Made by a program: the position numbers and the translations under genes | Part shown: piece after piece, positions 57,553 to 64,000 of the stretch | Layout: each line of letters begins with the position of its first letter | Position numbering within the stretch: position 1 is the stretch's first letter | Assembly: GCA_911728455.2 (NCBI GenBank) | Contig: OU452233.1 | Location: 18,688,426-18,752,425, forward strand | Length of the DNA stretch: 64,000 nt | Direction of reading: 5' to 3' | Source of the DNA: Marthasterias glacialis | Taxonomy: Eukaryota > Echinodermata > Asteroidea > Forcipulatida > Asteriidae | Notes under the pieces: model-generated | Seen by the model: the letters and a program-made list of their open reading frames with translations, nothing else | Databases searched by the model: none | What the model was told of the DNA's origin: nothing

Positions 57553-57745
57553 AAATCAATTTTGGGGTGAACAAAGGAAAACTGACTGGAGCGGTATTTG
57601 AACCTGTGACTACCAGCTTAATGCACCGGTGGTGGCAGGTTCAAATCCCGCTCCAGTACAATTTTTCCATTGTTCACCCCAAAATTGATTTCAAAATTTA
57701 CCCGGTCAGTTTCCCTAGTGGTTTATTGCTTGTTGTTTCAGCAAA
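57553..57745. mobile_element. Inverted tRNA-like SINE element, family P
   Basis: Left arm 57553-57606 and right arm 57638-57691 are inverse copies of about 54 bp (AAATCAATTTTGGGGTGAAC ... TTTGAACCTG against CAGGTTCAAAT ... AATTGATTT). Each carries a B box (GGTTCAAATCCCGCTCCA on plus, GGTTCAAATACCGCTCC on minus), so two tRNA 3' halves face each other. The body continues right (AAATTTACCCGGTCAGTTTC) and is matched by the fragment at 51093-51160. Confidence 0.85.
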
Positions 57746-58761
57746 CACACCCTGAAAACAACCTGTTAAAATAATTCATGAAAATGAAATGGTCACATTT
57801 AGGGGAAAACACAGAATAAATGTTAATATTTCCTCAAGGATTTTGTGCACTTTCATGGAGCTGTACTAAATTGAAAATGACAGAACCAAGTCTAGGGACG
57901 ATTGTCTTACACATTACTTCTGACGAGCTGACTTGAAACTGGCAAAACAGAAAGTAGGGAACAATTGTCACACACATGCATGCAGTAGTTCAGTCTGAGA
58001 ATCAATACAAGTTTCAAGTTTTTACAAGCAGTTAGCTTTCAGATTTCTTGTTCTGATCGTTGCCTATCATGTATCTTCCTTTAATCTAAACATGTCGCAG
58101 AAGTTGCGAAAATAATACTCGTCTGTTCAATTACATCATTCTTTCCCAAGTCTTCAGATTATCCAAACTAATCAAGAAAAAAGAACATTTCTACATATCA
58201 AAAATACCATCTTACACGATCCTCACAATTTAGAGCTTACTGGCGTAAATTAAAAGCAGTGCTGGAGAGCTGCCGACAATGGTCTGGGCCGCGGCAAAAA
58301 CATCTGCCCCGGATACCCAATGCTATCAATGAGGAAGCGTTTTCGTTCGGAATCTAAGGAGAACTGCTGTCCGCCTCTTTGTGGTTGTGTCAAGCTACCA
58401 CTCGCTTCATTAAGTCTTCATAATGTCACCGGAGTAATTTCAATGTGCTGCTTTTGATACAACTAAATACTCGTTCATTGTCGCTTGTTAATGACATGAA
58501 GAAAACATTCATTCGTTGTGACAACATTATTTGTGTTGAACATTATTTGAGGCTGATTCTGAAGAGGGTAAATGAACTAGGGTTTTTCTCTTATTCTCTC
58601 TCTCATCAAAGGAAAGGTCAATATTATTCAGTGGAAGTGTTCATTTATTTAGAATCCTGTTAGTTTTCAGGAGGGGGGATCAGTTGCGCCATCTGTTATT
58701 AATGCATGAGGGAAATTGAGCATTTTTCTAACAGTTAAATGGATTGGTAGTTATTAAATCA
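57746..58761. other. Unassigned region, GC-richer 58240-58450
   Basis: 58240-58450 is a CpG-containing single-copy-looking block (GGGCCGCGGC near 58287). No gene is recognised, and the 72-codon plus frame at 58445-58663 is unrecognised. Confidence 0.3.
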
Positions 58762-58812
58762 AAATGTTAGTATCAATCTGAAAGCTCACTGATTTTCAAG
58801 TTCATACCAGTA
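58762..58812. repeat. Short dispersed repeat, family O
   Basis: GTATCAATCTGAAAGCTCAC and AAGTTCATACCAGTACC match 47938-47990. It directly precedes the 18-bp minisatellite. Confidence 0.65.
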
Positions 58813-58819
58813 CCATACA

Positions 58820-59024
58820 GACCAGTGGCTATGGCCAGACCAGTGGCTATGGCCAGACCATTGGCTATGGCCAGACCAGTGGCTACGGCCAGACCGGTGG
58901 CTACGGCAAGACCATTGGCTATGGCCAGACCATTGGCTATGGCCAGACCAGTGGCTGTGGCCAGACCAGTGGCTATGGCCAGACCAGTGGCTATGGCCAG
59001 ACCAGTGGCTACGTCCAGACCACT
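58820..59024. repeat. 18-bp minisatellite, about 11 units
   Basis: Tandem GGCTATGGCCAGACCAGT with single-base variants (ATT for AGT, GCTACGG, GCTGTGG). As 18 is a multiple of three, each frame gives a six-residue repeat: MARPVA on plus; IATGLA or SHWSGH on minus. Frames of 85-95 codons (58773-59094) are products of the array. Without start context, expression evidence or unrepeated coding flanks, no gene is called. Confidence 0.95.
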
Positions 59025-60111
59025 GCAAAGGCCTATTCTGCAATGTTGTTTCACGGACACAGCTAAAAATGACTTGATTTGGAAGAGGCCTTAAAACATT
59101 TTAGAGGATTTACAGACTCACTACATCACAACAAAGTAGACCACAGAGTGATCAGAAACTAAGTCTTTATCTTTCTTCCCTTTATTGAGATGGTCTGCAG
59201 GCAAGGGGAGATTTGTGAGTAAAAAAAAAAAAATAACACCTGGTAAAATCTTGACAATGTCTGTGAACGGGTTTTATACAGATAATTTTGTCCCCAATAA
59301 GAAAGCTCTTTTTGGGGTAGATTTTTAGGAGGGTACGATAACAAACTAAACATCCCATCAACATGACACATTCAACCCCCCCCCTCCCCCCACTCCACCC
59401 AACTATTCACTCATGCATTAAATCCATGTTCACGCATGCAGTAAATTAACTGAATTTTCAACGTGAAGGGGAAAAATGCTCTCCTTTTTTTTTCTTTTCT
59501 AACTCTTATTTTACCATAAATGAAAACACTTCAAACAAGACCAGTGACTTTTCAATGGAGGTAGTGTGAATACCATGAAGCACCTTTTCACATAAGTATA
59601 ATTCTAATACTCTTTAGAAACGGACCGTGGGAATTTGTTCCTAAAGGCATTATTTCTTTTGTGACTAGGGGTAGTGTTTTAGAACCATTTGAAAAAGGAT
59701 GCACTGACTGAAGTGACCATTAAAAAGGATAAGGAATGAATAAAGACAGCGATTATTCAACAACTTGGCAATGATCCATTAAAACATTGTATTATCATAA
59801 GATCTTACCATGGTAAACAACCGGTATGTGCTGTTTTGGTCTGGGTTTTGAAGTAGTTTTTTTTTAAACAATCTCAAGTGATTTCATATCAATCAAAACA
59901 AAAGATTTACATCAAACTTTTTGTGGGCGGTACAAAGTTGGGTCTGTCAGCGATCGGGCCAAACTACTTGACAATGCCGGTGAACTTTGAAAAGAAAACT
60001 GACTTCAAACCATGTTCAGGGTGATCAAGAAGATCGGTGAAGGTTGGAAATTAATGGGGTCAATGTTTTAGGTTTGTAGGGGTACTTGTTAAAACCAACT
60101 GCATGGAAACA
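59025..60111. other. Unassigned AT-rich region
   Basis: A C-rich tract lies at 59377-59398. No gene or recognised repeat. Confidence 0.4.
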
Positions 60112-60185
60112 TGTAGCGGCGTAACCAGACATTTTCATTTAACGGAGGGGGCGGGGGGAGGGGGGAGACTGCGGGGGGGGGGGCC
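60112..60185. mobile_element. Family H repeat end, G-rich
   Basis: GTAGCGGCGTAACCAGACAT is followed by long G runs (to 60183). It matches the left end of 55975-56160. Confidence 0.55.
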
Positions 60186-60284
60186 TTATGTCATGTATCA
60201 AACCATTCATTTGGGCATCTGTTCGGTACGCATCTAACCTCATGCATGTTTTTTGTAGTTTTTTGTAGTTTTTTTATGCAAGTC

Positions 60285-60610
60285 ACCAGACACATAAGGC
60301 CAGTAAGCCACTGGAGGTGTGGGCTACAAATCAACCATTTTCCCACAGGCCCTTGCCACCTACTCCTGGGGCTGAAACAGGGTTACCCCCTTTACAGTCC
60401 TAAGGATGTAGGCTTGGGTATCATCTATCAGAAGCCTGGCTGGTAGAGCAGAAACCTCTACCTCCCAAACTTTTACAAAGCAATTATGGTTAAGTGCCTT
60501 GCTCAAGGACACAAGTGTCATGACTGGGACTCGAACCCACACTCCGATGACTCAGCCACCAGAGCTTGAGTCTGACGAACTAACCACTCGGCCACAACAC
60601 GCCACAATAA
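60285..60610 (-). mobile_element. tRNA-derived SINE, family B, longest copy
   Basis: Minus strand: the head GTTGTGGCCGAGTGGTTAGT is the A-box region of a leucine/serine-type tRNA, and GGGTTCGAGTCCCAG the B box (about 60522-60540). CATGACACTTGTGTCC and TTGAGCAAGGCACTTAACC follow. The body (60285-60480) includes AGCCAGGCTTCTGATAGATG and GGTAACCCTGTTTCAGCC. This is the most complete family B copy. Confidence 0.85.
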
Positions 60611-62111
60611 TGCCTAAAATGGGCACTGCACAACAACACAACAGGAATCCAAACTCCCAAAATAGCACAAGCGAGAATTATCTACCGTGATGACGTCAGA
60701 TGAAATGGGTCAATAGGGGTCGACTTGAAAGACAAGTAGGGCAGAAGGTATCCATTGTGAGGTGAACTTGCTCTTCATCCATTCAACCCGATGTACCAAA
60801 ACTGAGGCAGGAAGAACAATTATAATAGTCGGGTTTCTTTATGTGAAATGAGACTTACAACTTGCAAAGACACTGAGAATGCAGGTAACCTGACATACTG
60901 GTCTCTGGACATAATGGGGCTAGGTTATGTCCTATTTGAGACATCTGCAGAGACTTACGGCTAGATACTTCAAGATTGATGTTGAAGCCAGTAGACAAAG
61001 TCACAGCCATTAGCCAAAGTCTCTAACTTCAGAGCCAGTATTAGTCTGTAAGCCCACTTGAGTGAACATTACGACGTTTTTATCAAATTAAGCACAAAAT
61101 GAACAAGCTCAAAACACTGACAAGAACATAAACTGTTATCAATGTCTTTCTAGAAAATATCCCGAATGGCCGTCTCTTCCTGGTCTAGAGTGACCCCTCC
61201 CCCAACCCCCCCAAGCTCACCCCTAACTTCAAGTTTACCTGTATTGCAATTATGAAAACTACAGATTCTCTACTTCACCACAAATTTAAAACTAGATGTT
61301 TAAATATTAAATGAGCTGTGTTTCTCATTTGATGGACAGTAATAAATAGAAGGTCTATGGGGAAAAATCTGAAAAGAAGTCTGGCATTCTTAAAAAAAAA
61401 AAACGGAAAAAAACCTTGGGGCTCCTTGCTATTATCGGATTGAAATACCTGGGGCACATTTCATTCACATATCAAGACCTTTCAAATTTGCTTTACCCTC
61501 ACAATAGGTGAAACCTCTCCAAATGTGGGAGGTCTCCCGATCAGAACGATTATTATTAATCATTAAATAAATTGGCGGAACTAATCAGAGTCACCCGCTT
61601 TTCAGAGTTGAAGAGTAGAAGACTTTGAACACACAACTACAAAAGTCTGGAAACATGCTATTATCAATGCACTTGTGCTGCTTGGACAAAGCTATCAGGC
61701 CGGTTAGAGACACCAACATAGAAAGGGTTAGATAAACGTCTATTCTTCCCCCCAAGAACTTTGATATTGTTGACTATATTACCTTTTATTCCTCCCACAA
61801 AAGGGGACATGATTACAGATCAAGCAGGACACACATTTGGTTTAATCATCGCTGGATTGAATAGCTCTATCAGGAACCATAGATATCCGTAATGGGTATT
61901 CCAAGAGGTGTCCTTTTGTCCGTGGCTCTGCCGATTGAACGGAAAGTTTAATGACATTTGGGTGGTTTGGATACAACTAGAATGGAAATGGTAATTATAG
62001 TAAGTACAAACAAATGTAGCATTATGCTTTTATAAAAGTGCATTATGACAAGAAACCAAAACACTGAAAAAATTTACCAAAAAAAATCCCAGAAAAAAAA
62101 ATCTACTTAAA
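60611..62111. other. Unassigned region with faint MITE I copy
   Basis: 60745-60860 has CATCCATTCAACCCGATG, AAACTGAGGCAGGAAGAACA and AGTCGGGTTTCTTTA, a decayed version of family I. The rest is AT-rich without genes. Confidence 0.35.
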
Positions 62112-62405
62112 TAGTATTATTATTTCCTCTTTCTGGTAATGAAAACAAGGAACCTTCAAAAGTGTCTTGCACTGTGACGCGTAGGCCTGAAGATGATCAA
62201 GAAATCTCAGTTTCAGATGTGGGAGGACAACCCCAACATGGGAAAAACCTCAACTGGAGAAAACCTCAACTAGAGTAAGCCCAGGCAATAACATAGGGAC
62301 TGAAAACCCAATCCACATGCAAGGCTCCGTTTTGAGGTGGGATTCGAACCAGGGTCCACAGCGGTGAAAGGCATGAGTGGAAGAAACTACTGTAGGCTAA
62401 TCTGA
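62112..62405 (-). mobile_element. tRNA-derived SINE, family A
   Basis: The left tail is AGTATTATTATTTCC, then CTTTCTGGTAATGAAAAC and GATGTGGGAGGACAACCCC. An AACCTCAACTGGAGAAAACC duplication follows, then CCCAATCCACATGCAAGGC. The minus-strand B box GGTTCGAATCCC is near 62340-62352. It aligns over its length with the 4.2 kb copy. Confidence 0.8.
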
Positions 62406-63339
62406 TCCTCAAATTGTTTAGAATAAAACAAACTTAGAAGCAAGAGAGATCACTTGTAACAGAGGCTTCTTCCCCAATCGACAAGAAAAATCCATCAGAT
62501 TGAAAAGGAAATACAAATACCTACATGTCTAAAAAACAAACCTCCCGGGCAACTTTCACAAATTTTTGAGCATTTTCCACTAATTATGTATTTCTTTACA
62601 ATATTAAATGCCTTTTTCAACATAAGAGTTACATCGGTCTGTTTCTGTTTTTTCTCCAAGTTCAAAAGTTATTTCTTATAGACGTATCACTGTCACACCC
62701 CACAAAGGAGAAGAGATTCGATAAATAAACTGCTCACCCCAAAAAGATCTCCCAGCCATTTGGACTTTTCTAGCGAAGTCCATGAAATGGATAAATTAGT
62801 GAAACGTATTTACCAAGAAAAGTGATTATTAAGCGAGTACAGGCGTGTGTTGAAACAATGTCATTGTGTTACTTTGAGAATTTACTTTGTCAGTTCAGTT
62901 CTCTGGTGATGTTTGGCAAACATTTAGTAGTCAACAAAAATTCAGGTCTATTAGTGGGCGTTTGATTGGGGTTACGGAGCAGGTGTGAACAGATGATGCT
63001 CACATTGTTCGTGTTGACTGTTGACAAATTTGTAGAGACATGATCAGTGGTAGAAATAAAAAAGTTCCTTATGAAAACGCTCTATTGATGTCTCCATACA
63101 AAGAATAATAACAAGTTGATTCAATAAGGAAACATGTAAAGTGTTTTCTGTTCCCCCCCCAAAAAAAAAAAAAAAAAAAAAGGAGAAGTAGATTGCCTTA
63201 TATTTCAAAATAAAGGTTCTTTTACTGCCGACAAAGAATCTAGGCAAAAACTAATTTATGTCATCTTCACCAAAATGTTGTTTTTCCTCAATTTTGTTTG
63301 TAACATCCACATACAATTTCAAGGAGTGCCAGTTTTTTT
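62406..63339. other. Unassigned AT-rich region
   Basis: A C run followed by poly-A lies at 63153-63181. No gene. Confidence 0.4.
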
Positions 63340-63900
63340 GGCACCCCTCAGACAAGGTTAAAGCAGAGGGTGCGGAGGAGAGCGATTGCACCCACACTCC
63401 TTAGAATAGTCAGTACCATCGTAAGTCCTTCCCACTTCTCCGTGTTGGGCACGGGTCCGATCTGCGTACGTTTGACAGACCTTCTCACACTACAACATTT
63501 CAATCCCGCCTTGACCAGTGTATAGAGGGCTCGATCCGTGTCTAAACCAACCCTGGTCAGGAGGTGGGTTGGGAGCTCTCGATCCGTGTTGAAATTTCCA
63601 ACACATGCCGAACCCCGTAGTGTAAACACTCTGCGGTTCATTTTCAAACCGTGTTAAGTGCATGGCGCCATCCGCAGTAATGCAGTATGGGAGTTTTCCA
63701 CTTGGATCCGTGTTTGGACCCTGGCAGCGTGAAACGATCGCACAATACACAGGGTCAAAAGTTACACGTGTAAACCCACAAGCTGATTTCGCGCAGAGCT
63801 AGTGTGAAAGCAGAGCGGATTTGGACCATGTTGAAATTTGACCGAGCCACCGCGGAGTTGATCTGAGTTTTGGACATTGTTAGTGTGAAAAGGTCTTATG
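63340..63900. mobile_element. Possible transposon end with subterminal repeats
   Basis: A CpG-rich block contains GATCCGTGT three times (63533, 63581, 63705). It also has related ACCGTGTTAAG, paired TTGAAATTT (63589, 63832) and repeated GTGTGAAA/GTGTAAAC motifs. Dispersed short motifs of this kind are typical of subterminal transposase-binding regions. Overlapping minus frames of 86-99 codons (63348-63750) are unrecognised. Boundaries are unknown and may lie outside the window. Confidence 0.35.
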
Positions 63901-64000
63901 AGGGACGGAGGTAGAAATGGTCCTTCCACGGTTATACCAGAAAAAGGACATAATGGTTACACTATGGAGTTGTACCCAACTCCGATCACCTGATAAACAA

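Noticed and set aside
58773-59094. Frames of 85-95 codons with hexapeptide repeats
   Set aside because: Products of the 18-bp minisatellite, open on both strands.

Overview
The window looks like nuclear DNA from a marine deuterostome invertebrate, most likely an echinoderm and possibly a sea star. The reasons are the AT-rich base composition with many homopolymer and ATT tracts, the absence of bacterial gene organisation, and a dense mixture of short tRNA-derived SINEs and palindromic MITE-like elements. Several of these resemble repeats I remember from sea-star DNA. That taxonomic step is inference from memory, not a search result.

I find no intact, recognisable protein-coding gene. The longest open frame (27441-28163, minus) lies in a 14-bp minisatellite and is explained by the repeat. 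The only recognisable protein homology is a 5'-truncated LINE reverse-transcriptase C-terminus at 44007-44459 (minus). Weak candidates are a possible terminal exon with an AATAAA signal (12893-13310) and a coding-like but broken stretch (11650-12310). The window is therefore probably intergenic or lies inside large introns.

Layout: 1-12 kb is mostly unique AT-rich DNA with a palindromic MITE at 1 kb, a SINE at 4.2 kb, a GC-richer island at 6.5-7.1 kb and a MITE at 9.2 kb. 12-28 kb holds several SINEs (12.6, 13.4, 16.2, 22.0, 22.6, 24.0 kb), a structured Penelope/hammerhead-like repeat (13.65, 26.0, 27.5 kb), MITEs, and GC-richer islands that could be regulatory. 27.5-29.3 kb has the 14-bp minisatellite and then a perfect 293-bp tandem duplication. 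33.2-33.6 kb is a large palindrome made of two opposed SINE copies. 36-41 kb has two members of a MITE family, a SINE, a tRNA-Asn-like sequence (40009-40081) and other MITEs. 44 kb has the LINE remnant. 46-54 kb is rich in foldback elements (46.3, 50.4, 51.3, 52.4 kb) and ends in a degenerate tandem array (53.4-54.5 kb) whose units carry a conserved acceptor/13-nt/donor pattern. 55-64 kb holds an 18-bp minisatellite, an inverted tRNA-like element (57.6 kb), two SINEs (60.3 and 62.1 kb) and a possible transposon with repeated subterminal motifs at the right end.

No pathway or operon can be described. The main content is a nested community of non-autonomous mobile elements. Each family assignment rests on similarity between copies seen inside this window.
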